Assembly (NCBI RefSeq): GCF_003315135.1
Contig: NZ_QNRK01000004.1
Location: forward strand, 120,740-184,739
Length of the DNA: 64,000 nucleotides
DNA from: Roseiarcus fermentans
GTDB taxonomy: Bacteria; Pseudomonadota; Alphaproteobacteria; Rhizobiales; Beijerinckiaceae
Direction: 5' to 3'
Numbering within the stretch: the first letter of the stretch is position 1; every line of letters starts with the position of its first letter. Both the position numbers and the translations under genes were made by a program. Below are positions 35,460 to 44,300 of the stretch, in pieces. The notes under the pieces are model-generated. The model made no database searches. It worked only from the letters and a program-made list of their open reading frames with translations, and was not told the DNA's origin.

Positions 35460-36263
35460 TCAAGCTTCGAAGCCTTCGACCCGCATCCCGTCGTAGGCCG
35501 GAACGACGTGCTCCGGCAGGCGCTTGCGCAGGGTTTCGTAGTCGAGGTCGGTATGCAGGTTGGTCAGGATCGCCCGCTTCGGCCGCATCGCCTCGATTTC
35601 GGCCAGCGCCTCGTCGAGGGTGAAGTGCGACGGGTGGGTGCGGTAGCGCAGCGCGTCGATAATCCACACGTCGAGCCCCTCGAGCAAGGGCCGGCTCGCC
35701 GCGGGAATGCGTTTCACGTCAGGCGAATAGGCGAGGTTGCCGATGCGGAACCCGAGCGCGTTGATCTCGCCGTGGTCGAGGTCGAACGGCGTCGCCTCGA
35801 TCGCGCCGCCGCGGCCCTCGACCTTGCACGCACTCCCGGCGCGCAGCCGGATGTCGGTCGCCATGGGAGGATAGGAACTCCCCTCGGGCGTCTCGAAAAT
35901 ATAGGAAAAAGCGGTCCGGACCCGCAGCGCGGTCGGCTCGTCCATGTAGACGTCGATCCGCCCGCCCGCCTCGAGAAACAGCGGCCTGAGATCGTCGATG
36001 CCGTGGATGTGGTCGGCGTGCGGATGGGTAAGCAGGACGGCGTCGAGATGGCGCACGTCGACCCCGAGCAACTGGTCGCGCAGATCCGGCCCAGCGTCGA
36101 TCAGGACCGTGGTCGCGCCGCCCTCGGCCACGCGCTCGACCAGCATCGCGCAGCGGCGGCGGCGGTTCTTCGGGTTAGCCGGATCGCATTTCCCCCAGCC
36201 CTGGCCGACGCGCGGCACGCCGGCGGACGAAGCGCAGCCGAGGATGGTCGCGGTCAGGCTCAA
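35460..36263 (-). CDS. MBL-fold metallohydrolase (PhnP-like)
   Basis: A 267-residue metallo-beta-lactamase-fold protein with the LLTHPHADHIHGIDDLR metal motif (HxHxDH), a later FDLDHGEINALGFRIG His ligand and a terminal HTDLDYETL. It resembles PhnP-type cyclic phosphodiesterases and is the gene regularly found after tatD in Rhizobiales. The likely start is TTG at 36263, overlapping the tatD stop as TTGA; no ATG or GTG gives the conserved N-terminus (LTATILGCASSAGVPR). The unusual start implies coupling to tatD translation. Confidence 0.85.
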   Translation of the reverse strand: MSLTATILGCASSAGVPRVGQGWGKCDPANPKNRRRRCAMLVERVAEGGATTVLIDAGPDLRDQLLGVDVRHLDAVLLTHPHADHIHGIDDLRPLFLEAGGRIDVYMDEPTALRVRTAFSYIFETPEGSSYPPMATDIRLRAGSACKVEGRGGAIEATPFDLDHGEINALGFRIGNLAYSPDVKRIPAASRPLLEGLDVWIIDALRYRTHPSHFTLDEALAEIEAMRPKRAILTNLHTDLDYETLRKRLPEHVVPAYDGMRVEGFEA

Positions 36264-37048
36264 GCGCAGGCGCCCTCGATGCGGGAGAAGAGGCGGAGCG
36301 TGTTCAGCCGCGCCGCCTCGGCCAGCGCCTCCGGCGCCATGCCGCGCGCCTCGGCGACGACACGGGCGGTCGCGGCGACGAAGGCCGGCTCGTTGCGCCG
36401 GCCCCGGTGCGGGACGGGCGCGAGATAAGGCGCGTCGGTCTCGACCAGCAGGCGGTCGAGCGGAACGTCGCGGGCGATCCTCCGCAGTTCCTCCGCGTTC
36501 TTGAAGGTGACGACGCCGGAAAACGAGATCATCAGGCCGAGGTCGAGCGCGGCTTCCGCCAGCGCGCGCGACGAGGTGAAGCAGTGCAGCAGGCCCCGGA
36601 ACGCGCCCCGCGCCATCTCGTCCTTCAGGATCGCGGCTGTGTCGGCCTCCGCCTCGCGGGTGTGGACGACCAGCGGCAGGTCGAGTTCGCGCGCGAGCGC
36701 GATCTGGCCGCGGAAGACCCGCTCGGCGACCTCCGGCGGCGCGTAGTTGTAGTGATAGTCGAGCCCCGCCTCGCCGATGCCGACGCATTTCGGATGGGCG
36801 GCGAGCCGGCGCATGGCGGCGAAGTCGCTCGAGGCTTCCTTCGCCGCCTCGTGCGGATGCGCGCCGACGGTGAAGAACACGTCGTCGTAGGCTTCGGCGA
36901 TCTCGGCGAGCCGCTGCGCCCTGTCGATCCGCGTGCCGATGGTGATCATGGTCTCGACCCCCGCCTCGCGCGCCCGGGCGACGACCGCGTCGAGCTCGTC
37001 GGCGAAGTCGGGAAAGTCGAGATGGCAATGGCTGTCGATGAGCCTCAC
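36260..37048 (-). CDS. tatD: TatD-family metal-dependent deoxyribonuclease
   Basis: A 262-residue TIM-barrel hydrolase. It begins [14 protein letters not shown] (HxH metal ligands) and contains [35 protein letters not shown] and ETDAPYLAP, the TatD signatures in order. TatD enzymes are 3'-5' exonucleases linked to DNA repair. Start is GTG 37048, overlapping the metG stop (GTGA), so the two are translationally coupled. Confidence 0.95.
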   Translation of the reverse strand: MRLIDSHCHLDFPDFADELDAVVARAREAGVETMITIGTRIDRAQRLAEIAEAYDDVFFTVGAHPHEAAKEASSDFAAMRRLAAHPKCVGIGEAGLDYHYNYAPPEVAERVFRGQIALARELDLPLVVHTREAEADTAAILKDEMARGAFRGLLHCFTSSRALAEAALDLGLMISFSGVVTFKNAEELRRIARDVPLDRLLVETDAPYLAPVPHRGRRNEPAFVAATARVVAEARGMAPEALAEAARLNTLRLFSRIEGACA

Positions 37049-38625
37049 GGCGCGGTCGCCTCGGGCTCGACGTAGCGCGGGAACACCGCCGAGGGGGCGG
37101 GAAGCGCCCTGCCCGGCTCGAGCCGGTTCGGCGCGTCGAGCCGACCAGCCGCCTCGCCCGTCTCGAGCGCCGCGAACGTCCGCGCCTCCGGTGGAACGGC
37201 GAGCAGGTCGAGCAGCTTGGCCATGCTGCCGGGCATGACCGGCTGCAACAGCGTCGCCGCGATCCGCAGCGTCTCGATGGTGACGTAGAGCACGAGCGCC
37301 ATCCGCGCCCGGTCGGACTTGGCGAGCTTCCACGGTTCGGCGTTGGCGAAATAGCGGTTCGCCTCGGCGACGACCTCGAACACCGCGGCGACATAGAGGT
37401 GGATCTGGAAATTCGCCATGTGACGGCGCGCCTCGCCGATCAGCGCGTCGGCGCGGGCGAGCATCGCCAGGTCCTCGGGCGCGGGCGCGGCGCCGCTCGG
37501 GTCGGGGACCCTGCCCTCGCCGTTCTTGGCGATCATGCTGAGCGAGCGCTGGCCGAGGTTGCCGATGTCGTTGGCGAGGTCGGCGTTCATCCGCGCCACG
37601 ATCGCCTCGTGCGAATAGCTGCCGTCCTGGCCGAACGGCACTTCGCGCAGGAAGAAGTAGCGCACCGGATCGAGGCCGTAGGCCGCCACCAGGCTCGCCG
37701 GGCTCACCACGTTGCCGACCGACTTCGACATCTTCTCGCCGCGGTTGAACAGGAAGCCGTGCACCACGACCTGCTTCGGCGCGGGCAGACCCGCCGACAT
37801 GAGGAAAGCCGGCCAGTAGATGGCGTGGAAGCGGGTGATGTCCTTGCCGATCACGTGGACGTCGGCCGGCCAGTATTTCGCCCGCGGCGCCTCGGCGTCC
37901 GGAAAGCCGGTCGCGGTGATGTAGTTGGTCAGCGCGTCGACCCAGACATACATCACGTGTTTCGGGTCGCCCGGCACCGGCACGCCCCAGGAGAAGGCGG
38001 TGCGGCTGATCGACAGGTCCGAAAGCCCCCGCTTCACGAAGGCGACGATCTCGTTCAGGTACTTTTCCGGCGTGACGAAGTCCGGGTTGGCGGCGTAATG
38101 GGCGAGAAGCCTGTCGGCGTAGGCGGAGAGGCGGAAGAACCAGCTCTCCTCCTCGACCCAATCGACCGGCGCGCCGCTCGGCGCCAGCTTCTTGCCTTCG
38201 GGGCCGTCGGTGAGTTCGCTCTCGTCGAAATAGGCCTCGTCGCGCACCGAATACCAGCCGGAATATTTCGACAGGTAGATGTCGCCATTGGCCGCCATGC
38301 GCTCCCAGATCGCCTGGACCGAGCGGGCGTGGCGGGGTTGCGTGGTGCGCACGATGTCGTCGGCGCGCGCGTTCAAAAGCTCGCCCATCGCCTCGAATTC
38401 GGCCGCGACGCGGTCGACGAATTCCTGCGGCGTCACGCCTTCGCGCGCCGCGGTCTGCTGAACTTTCAGGCCGTACTCGTCCATGCCGGTGACGAACAAC
38501 GTGTCGCGGCCGTCGAGCCGCATGAACCGCTGGATCGCGTCGGTGGCGATGCGCTCGTAGGCGTGGCCGATGTGCGGCGCGCCGTTGGCGTAGGGGATGG
38601 CGGTGGTGATGAAGAAGCGGCTCAT
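37045..38625 (-). CDS. metG: Methionyl-tRNA synthetase
   Basis: A 526-residue class I synthetase with HIGHAYER near the N-terminus and EKMSKSVGN as the KMSKS loop. The connective peptide reads [17 protein letters not shown] without the cysteine pairs of the zinc-containing form, so it is of the zinc-free MetRS2 type. There is no C-terminal dimerisation (Trbp111) domain. It is the first gene of a four-gene run with tatD, an MBL protein and an M20 peptidase. Confidence 0.97.
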   Translation of the reverse strand: MSRFFITTAIPYANGAPHIGHAYERIATDAIQRFMRLDGRDTLFVTGMDEYGLKVQQTAAREGVTPQEFVDRVAAEFEAMGELLNARADDIVRTTQPRHARSVQAIWERMAANGDIYLSKYSGWYSVRDEAYFDESELTDGPEGKKLAPSGAPVDWVEEESWFFRLSAYADRLLAHYAANPDFVTPEKYLNEIVAFVKRGLSDLSISRTAFSWGVPVPGDPKHVMYVWVDALTNYITATGFPDAEAPRAKYWPADVHVIGKDITRFHAIYWPAFLMSAGLPAPKQVVVHGFLFNRGEKMSKSVGNVVSPASLVAAYGLDPVRYFFLREVPFGQDGSYSHEAIVARMNADLANDIGNLGQRSLSMIAKNGEGRVPDPSGAAPAPEDLAMLARADALIGEARRHMANFQIHLYVAAVFEVVAEANRYFANAEPWKLAKSDRARMALVLYVTIETLRIAATLLQPVMPGSMAKLLDLLAVPPEARTFAALETGEAAGRLDAPNRLEPGRALPAPSAVFPRYVEPEATAP

Positions 38626-38679
38626 GGCCGCATGGTCCTAGAGCATTTTGGCGGGGATGGGAACGTGGGCGCGGAGCCG

Positions 38680-39018
38680 TTACGGGTTCAGCTCCCGATC
38701 CACAATGGCGCGAAGCGGCGGCAGCGCTTCGTGAATGGTCGTCCAAACTCACCGTTCCTGAACGTCCTCGTAGCTGTGTCGATAGATATTGCCGGAACCG
38801 GCGACCTGCTTCCAAGGGATTTCCCGAAACCGCTCCTTGAAGGCGGGCGACAGACGACGCGACGCCTCGGAAATGATTTCAAGGCAGCGCGTCACCGCGT
38901 AAAATGTCTTGTCGTCGCAAAGAAAGGCGTCGAGGTCGAAGCCGTCAACAAACCGCATCGCGCGAGCGATGTTGTCGCGGATGTCCTCCAGCGCGTCGCG
39001 TTCGGCGTCAGAAAGCAT
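38680..39018 (-). pseudogene. hepT: HepT-type (DUF86) HEPN toxin interrupted by an in-frame TGA
   Basis: The frame from ATG 39018 encodes MLSDAERDALEDIRDNIARA through GNIYRHSYEDVQER and then meets TGA at 38751-38749. In the same frame, with no shift, the sequence continues VWTTIHEALPPLRAIVDREL and ends at TAA 38680, exactly as expected for the C-terminus of a DUF86 protein. A single nonsense mutation therefore separates 89 codons from the last 22. Whether the truncated product keeps activity is unknown. The ATG lies inside the end of the mntA gene (11-bp overlap). Confidence 0.8.
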
Positions 39019-39304
39019 AGATCGCGTCGGTCGCCACGCGGCGTCGAAGGCGCGGCTTCAAGGCGTCCCTGTCGATCACGTCGACGGAAGTGTGAAAGAG
39101 GCTGGCGACGTAATCCTTCACGCCCGCGTAGTCGAACATGGTGGCGACAATGTCGGGGTCGAGATCGACCAGAATGTCGATGTCGCTGTCGGGTCGCTGC
39201 TCGCCGCGCGCAACGGAGCCGAACAGGGCTGCATGCGTAACGCCGCGCGCCCGCAAGTCGCCCTCGCGCGCCTGCAACGTCTTGATGATCTCATCGCGGT
39301 TCAC
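39008..39304 (-). CDS. mntA: MntA-type nucleotidyltransferase antitoxin
   Basis: A 98-residue minimal nucleotidyltransferase. The motif ALFGSVARGEQRPDSDIDILVD holds the GSxARG and DxD elements of the pol-beta fold. Members of this MNT/HEPN family neutralise HepT by AMPylating a tyrosine near its active site. Start is GTG 39304 (MNRDEIIKTLQ); no ATG is available at the conserved N-terminus. It overlaps the end of the upstream degenerate copy and the start of the downstream toxin. Confidence 0.85.
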   Translation of the reverse strand: MNRDEIIKTLQAREGDLRARGVTHAALFGSVARGEQRPDSDIDILVDLDPDIVATMFDYAGVKDYVASLFHTSVDVIDRDALKPRLRRRVATDAIYAF

Positions 39305-39479
39305 GCTGCCGGCCCCGGATGTTATCGCGAATGTCCATGAACGCCAGTTGCGCCCCGTCAGAGAGCATAGGCGGCATCTCGCTCGGCGCAACCTCCGCCA
39401 TGATGTCGATATCCACGCCCCGCTCGCGCAACGCCCGTTCGTTCTCTGGCAGTCGGTCGAGGATCTCCTGCCTGGTCAT
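39291..39479 (-). pseudogene. Collapsed second MNT/HEPN module
   Basis: From ATG 39479 the frame reads MTRQEILDRLPENERALRER, which is the N-terminus of an MntA protein, but then jumps to DIDIMAEVAPSE, lacking the GSxARG segment between. It continues directly into MLSDGAQLAFMDIRDNI, the N-terminus of a HepT protein, and stops. This looks like an antitoxin with an internal deletion of roughly 18 codons fused to the start of its toxin by a second deletion. The intact-looking mntA follows immediately. Confidence 0.7.
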
Positions 39480-39572
39480 GGGCGCCTCGATACCACGAAG
39501 GCTGTCGGGTTTCGTCGGCGAAATCAGGCTTCCGAAGAAGTCGCGCCGTTGACGGGCAACTCCCAACCCCGT

Positions 39573-39772
39573 CATTGCGAGGAGCAACCCCCGGGTCGAA
39601 GAGCCCGGGGGGACGAAGCAACCCATGCCGCCGCTTGGCCCCTGCGAAAAAATCGCTCCGTCTTCTGCTCGCAGCGAAGGGCGACGGGACGATGAAAGGG
39701 CGCAACAGCGGCCCAGCGGCCCTGGATCGCTTCCCCCCGGGCTCTTCGACCCGGGGGTCGCTCGCGATGACT
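39573..39772. repeat. Inverted pair of REP-like elements (about 200 bp palindrome)
   Basis: GTCATTGCGAGGAGCAACC followed by CCCGGGTCGAAGAGCCCGGG (39573-39613) recurs in inverted orientation at about 39733-39772 (GGGCTCTTCGACCCGGGGG, then TCGCGATGAC). Between them are further mirrored phrases (CGAAGCAACCCATG and CTGGATCGCTTCC). The wording is that of the dispersed palindromic elements common in intergenic regions of Rhizobiales. No transposase is present. Confidence 0.75.
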
Positions 39773-39850
39773 GCGCTGTTCGCTGCCGGCTTGGGAGTTA
39801 CGTTGACGGTCGCGTCGGGCGCCCCCGGTCGAAGAGCCGGGCGGGCGCTT

Positions 39851-39883
39851 GATCCGGCGCCGGGCCAAGGCCGGCGCCGGATC
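39851..39883. repeat. Perfect 13-bp stem hairpin
   Basis: GATCCGGCGCCGG (39851-39863) is the exact reverse complement of CCGGCGCCGGATC (39871-39883), with a 7-nt loop. No T-tract follows on either strand. It sits about 165 bp before the YegD-like gene and shares the GAAGAGCC phrase nearby with the REP-like pair. Confidence 0.8.
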
Positions 39884-40046
39884 GCGACGGCCTCGCGATC
39901 ACGGGGTTGGGTTCGTGTGTCCATGCCTTGAATCGATCCTCGAACTTGCAAAATCGTGACCCGCCGGCGCGGATTTCCTTCCCCAAGCGGCGGCGCGCGA
40001 CCATAAGGCTCCCTTCCCGAAGATTCGTGACGAGGTTTGTTTTCGA

Positions 40047-41312
40047 ATGGTTCCGGTCGCCGTGGGCGTGGATTTCGGCACCACCAATTCCGTCGTCGCG
40101 ATCGCCGACCGGTCCGGCCGGATCGAGGTCCGCCGGTTCGAGACGCAGGCCGGGGCGGTGGAAGCCTATCGCTCGGCGCTGCTGTTCTACCGCGAGGGGC
40201 GGCCGCCGAATGCGACGCTCGCGCACATCTCCGGGCCCGACGCGCTCCTGCGCGCCATGGACATCGACGCCGACCACAGGTTTCTGCAATCGTTGAAGAC
40301 CCACCTGTCGAGCGCGACGTTGCAAGACACCTATCTGCTCGGCCAGCGGTTTGTGCTCGAGGAGCTGATCGGCGTCTTTCTCTCGGACGTCTTTCCCGAA
40401 GGCCTCGGCGACCTGCCGGTCGTCTGCGGCCGACCGGTGGTGTTCGCCGGCGATCGGCCGAACGAAGGTCTGGCGCTGGAGCGGCTGACCGCCGCCTGGG
40501 GACGCGCCGGCGTGACGCAAGTCGATTTCGCCTACGAGCCGCTCGGCGCCGCCTACTGGTACGCGCGCACGATCCAGCGGCCGGAAACCGTGCTGGTGGC
40601 CGATTTCGGCGGCGGCACCAGCGACTTCTCGGTCATGCGCTTCGAGCCGGGGGGCGCCCGCGCGCGCGCCGAGGCGCTGGCGCACGCCGGCGTCGGCGTG
40701 GCCGGCGACACCTTCGATTTCCGCATCGTCGACAATCTGGTGTCGCCCCGGCTCGGCAAAGGGGCGCATTACCGCTCGTTCGGCAAGCTCCTGCCGTTGC
40801 CGGCGCGCTACCACGCCGCCTTCGCGCAATGGCACAGGCTGTCGCTGCTCAAGGACCCGCGCACGCTGACCGAACTGCGCCGGCTGGCGAAACAGGCCGA
40901 GCGGCCGGCGGAGATCGAGGACCTCGTCCATCTGATCGAAATGGATCTCGGCTACGAGCTCTATCTCGCCGTCTCCAGGGCCAAAGTGCGCCTCTCCACG
41001 GCCGAGCGGACGACGTTTCACTTCAAGGCGGGTGATCTCGACATCGCCGCCGAGGTCACCCGTGCGGACTTCGAGCGCTGGATCGCCGCCGACGTCGCGC
41101 GCATCGGCGACGCGATCGACCTCGCCCTCGAACGCGCCGGCGTGGCGGTCGGGGCGGTCGACTCCGTCTTCATGACGGGCGGCACGTCCTACGTGCCCGC
41201 GGTGCGGACGCTGTTCGAACAGCGCTTCGGCCGCGAGCGGCTGCGCTACGGCGACGCCTTCAATTCGGTCGCGAGCGGCCTTGCGGCGATCGCCGCCGAC
41301 AGCCTCGGATAG
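40047..41312 (+). CDS. YegD-like Hsp70-family protein (nucleotide-binding domain only)
   Basis: A 421-residue actin-fold ATPase. GVDFGTTNSVVAI is phosphate-1, VADFGGGTSDFSV phosphate-2 and VFMTGGTSYVPAVR the adenosine motif. The protein ends about where the Hsp70 ATPase domain ends, so it has no substrate-binding domain, as in E. coli YegD. Its role is unknown. GAGG lies ~11 nt before ATG 40047. It is the third atypical Hsp70 homologue in the window, 13 kb from the DUF2760-associated pair. Confidence 0.9.
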   Translation: MVPVAVGVDFGTTNSVVAIADRSGRIEVRRFETQAGAVEAYRSALLFYREGRPPNATLAHISGPDALLRAMDIDADHRFLQSLKTHLSSATLQDTYLLGQRFVLEELIGVFLSDVFPEGLGDLPVVCGRPVVFAGDRPNEGLALERLTAAWGRAGVTQVDFAYEPLGAAYWYARTIQRPETVLVADFGGGTSDFSVMRFEPGGARARAEALAHAGVGVAGDTFDFRIVDNLVSPRLGKGAHYRSFGKLLPLPARYHAAFAQWHRLSLLKDPRTLTELRRLAKQAERPAEIEDLVHLIEMDLGYELYLAVSRAKVRLSTAERTTFHFKAGDLDIAAEVTRADFERWIAADVARIGDAIDLALERAGVAVGAVDSVFMTGGTSYVPAVRTLFEQRFGRERLRYGDAFNSVASGLAAIAADSLG

Positions 41313-41396
41313 ACGACCGGCGGCCCTTCGGCGGTTCGCGTTCGCCTCCGGACCAGAGCGCGCCCGGCCGTCGAGGACGAAGCGGCTTTTTCGCGT

Positions 41397-44300
41397 TCAG
41401 GTCACGAGCGTGTACGGGCTGGTGATCTTGGCGAGGACGGCCGCGTCGGCCGAGGCCTGCGCCGCCGTCAGGGTGATCGTCGGCTTCGTCGCGTCGGTCA
41501 GCGTGATCGCATCGATGTGACCGACGTCGCCGCGCAGCAGGTCGAGGCCGGCGGCGATGTTGGCCGCGGTGTCGGCGAGGTTGAAGCCGCCGGCGATCTT
41601 GTTCATCGCGGCCTCGTCGCGGGTGAAATTGGCCATCGTGCCGGTGATCACGCCGCTCGCGCCGGTGATCGACAGGATGTGGCCGACGTCGTTCTGAAGC
41701 CCGTCGAGATTGCCCGAGAGCACGCTCGCCTTGCCGGAGATGGCGAAGCCGCCGGCGATCTCGTCGAGCGCCGGCTGGTCGGCGACCAATACGCCGTTGC
41801 CGACCGTGACCGTGCCGCCGCTTGCCGCAATCGACGCGATATGGCTCGCGTCCAGCGCCAGCGCCGAGGGGCCGCCCGGAACGCTCGCGGTCAGGTAGGC
41901 CGCGATATTGGCGGCCGTGTCCGAGACGACGAAGCCGCCGACCACCTTGTCGAGCAGCGGCTGGTCGGCCGCAAACTGCGCGATCGTCGCCGTGATCGCG
42001 CCGCCGTTGGCCGCGACCGAGTCGATATGCGCCTGATCGGCTTCGAGCCCGGCGAGGTTTCCATTCAGCACGCTCGCCTTGCCGGAGATGGCGAAACCGC
42101 CGGCGACCTTGTCGAGCGCCGGCTGGTCGGCGGCGAACACGCCGTTGCCGACCGTCACCGCGCCGCCGCTGGCCGTGATCGACGCGACATGGCCGTCGAG
42201 CGCCAGCGCCGACGGGCCGCCGGGGACGCTCGCAGTCAGATAAGCGGAAATATTGGCGGCCGTGTCCGAGACGACGAAGCCGCCGACCACCTTGTCGAGC
42301 AGCGGCTGGTCAGCCGCAAACTGCGCGATCGTCGCGGTGATCGCGCCGCCGTTGGCCGTGACCGAGTCGATATGCGCCTGATCGGCTTCGAGCCCGTCGA
42401 GATTGCCGTTCAGCACGCTCGCCTTGCCGGAGAGCGCGAAGCCGCCCACGATCTCGTCGAGCGCCGGCTGGTCGGCGGCGAACACGCCGTTGCCGACCGT
42501 CACCGTCCCGCCGGTCGCGGAGATGGACGCGACATGGCCCGCGTCGAGCGCCAGCGCCGAGGGGCCGCCGGGGACGCTCGCCGTCAGATAGGCGGCGATA
42601 TTGGCCGCGGTGTCGGAGACGACGAAGCCGCCCACGACCTTGTCGAGCAGCGGCTGGTCGGACTGGAACTGCGCGATCGTCGCCGTGATCGCGCCGCCGT
42701 TGGCCGTGACCGAGTCGATATGGGCCTGATCGGCCGCGAGCCCGGCGAGATTGCCGTTGAGCACGCTCGCCTTGCCGGAGAGCGCGAAGCCGCCCACGAT
42801 CTTGTCGAGCGCCGGCTGGTCGGCGGCGAACACGCCGTTGCCGACCGTCACCGTCCCGCCGGTCGCGGAGATGGACGCGACATCGCCCGCGTCCAGCGCC
42901 AGCGCCGAGGGGCCGCCGGGGACGCTCGCGGTCAGATAGGCGGCGATATTGGCCGCGGTGTCCGCGACGACGAAGCCGCCGACCACCTTGTCGAGCAGCG
43001 GCTCATCGGCGGTAAACTGGGCGATCGACGCCGTGACCGGGCCGCCGGTCGCCGTCACCGTCGTCACGTGCGCCGCGTCCGCGGAGAGCGCGGCCAGATT
43101 CGCCTCGATATGGGCCGCCGTGTCGGCGACGGCGAATCCGGTCGGAAGCGCGTTCAGCGCGGACATGGTCGCCAGGACCTGCGCCACGGATTCTGTCGGC
43201 GCGAAGGTGTTGATGACGATGCCCGATGTCGACGGCTCGACGGCGGAGATGTCCAGGTTTGCGCTGTCGCTGGCGGCGTCGGTGATCGCGCCGCCGTTGA
43301 CGTCGATGGCCGACCCCGTTGTGATGCCGGCCAGGGCCTGCTGGCCGGCGGCGACGGTGTACTGGAACGTCAGCGCGCTCGTTCCGCCGCCCGAGATGTA
43401 ATTGGCGTAAGCCACGCCTCCGGTCGCGAGATCGATCGCGATCCGGGGCGTTCCTGTGACGTCGACCGGTTCGTTGAACCCGACCGTGAACGTGAGCACG
43501 CTGCCGACGCCGTAGTCGCCGGTGGCCGGGACGCCGACCGAGGAAACCGTGGCCGGCCCCGCAAAACCCGTGGCGTTGAAGGGAATCACGACCAGAGGCG
43601 CCCCGCCTTGACCGCCGGGCACGGCGAGCACGCCCGGCGTTGCGCCATTGACATCGGCGAGCCCCGTGCTGCTCAAATTGTCGTAGATCACCCCATTGTA
43701 GGCTACAAAATCGCTGGCGCTGTAATTCGCGACGGCGATGGTCGGCGCGCCTCCGGTCGTCTGGTAGAGTTCCGGAACCAGTTGATAGTTGACCAGCGCG
43801 TAAGACACGAAATCCATCGTGCCGCCATTGATCACCGGCGTAAAACTCTGAGCGCCAATGGAGCCAATGAGATTGGTGAGAGCGTTGTCGGCGCCGAGCT
43901 TATAGACGCCGTTATTGCCGTTGCAGAAATAAAGACTGTTGTTGAAAACGATTAAATCGGTGTCGCCGAAGCCGTTATAGGGATACGCCGAGGAGCCGGA
44001 AACGTTCGTTGCATTGTTGCTCAGTGACGACAAGGCGTTCAGTTCGTAAAGAGTCTCCTGGGACGAGCTGAAATAGAGATGTCCATTGAATGCGACCAGC
44101 GGCCCGTCCACCGCGCCGGCGGCGGGCTGGACAATCGACGGATCGTACGCCGTGTTGACGAAGGTCGGGTGAGCGTTGTATATTTCTGTAACGCTGGTTC
44201 CATTGTAGCTGTAAATGGCCTCGGCGTTGGTCGTCTTGTCCAGCGCCTCGTAGTAGAGAACCCCGTTCAGGTTGACGAAATCCTGCGGATTGTAGCCTCC

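Larger units (their letters stand above)
39480..40046. other. Gene-free region carrying inverted dispersed repeats
   Basis: 567 bp between the toxin-antitoxin locus and the YegD-like gene. No gene is supported; every open frame here is explained by repeat sequence. It holds the two elements listed separately at 39573-39772 and 39851-39883. Confidence 0.5.
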
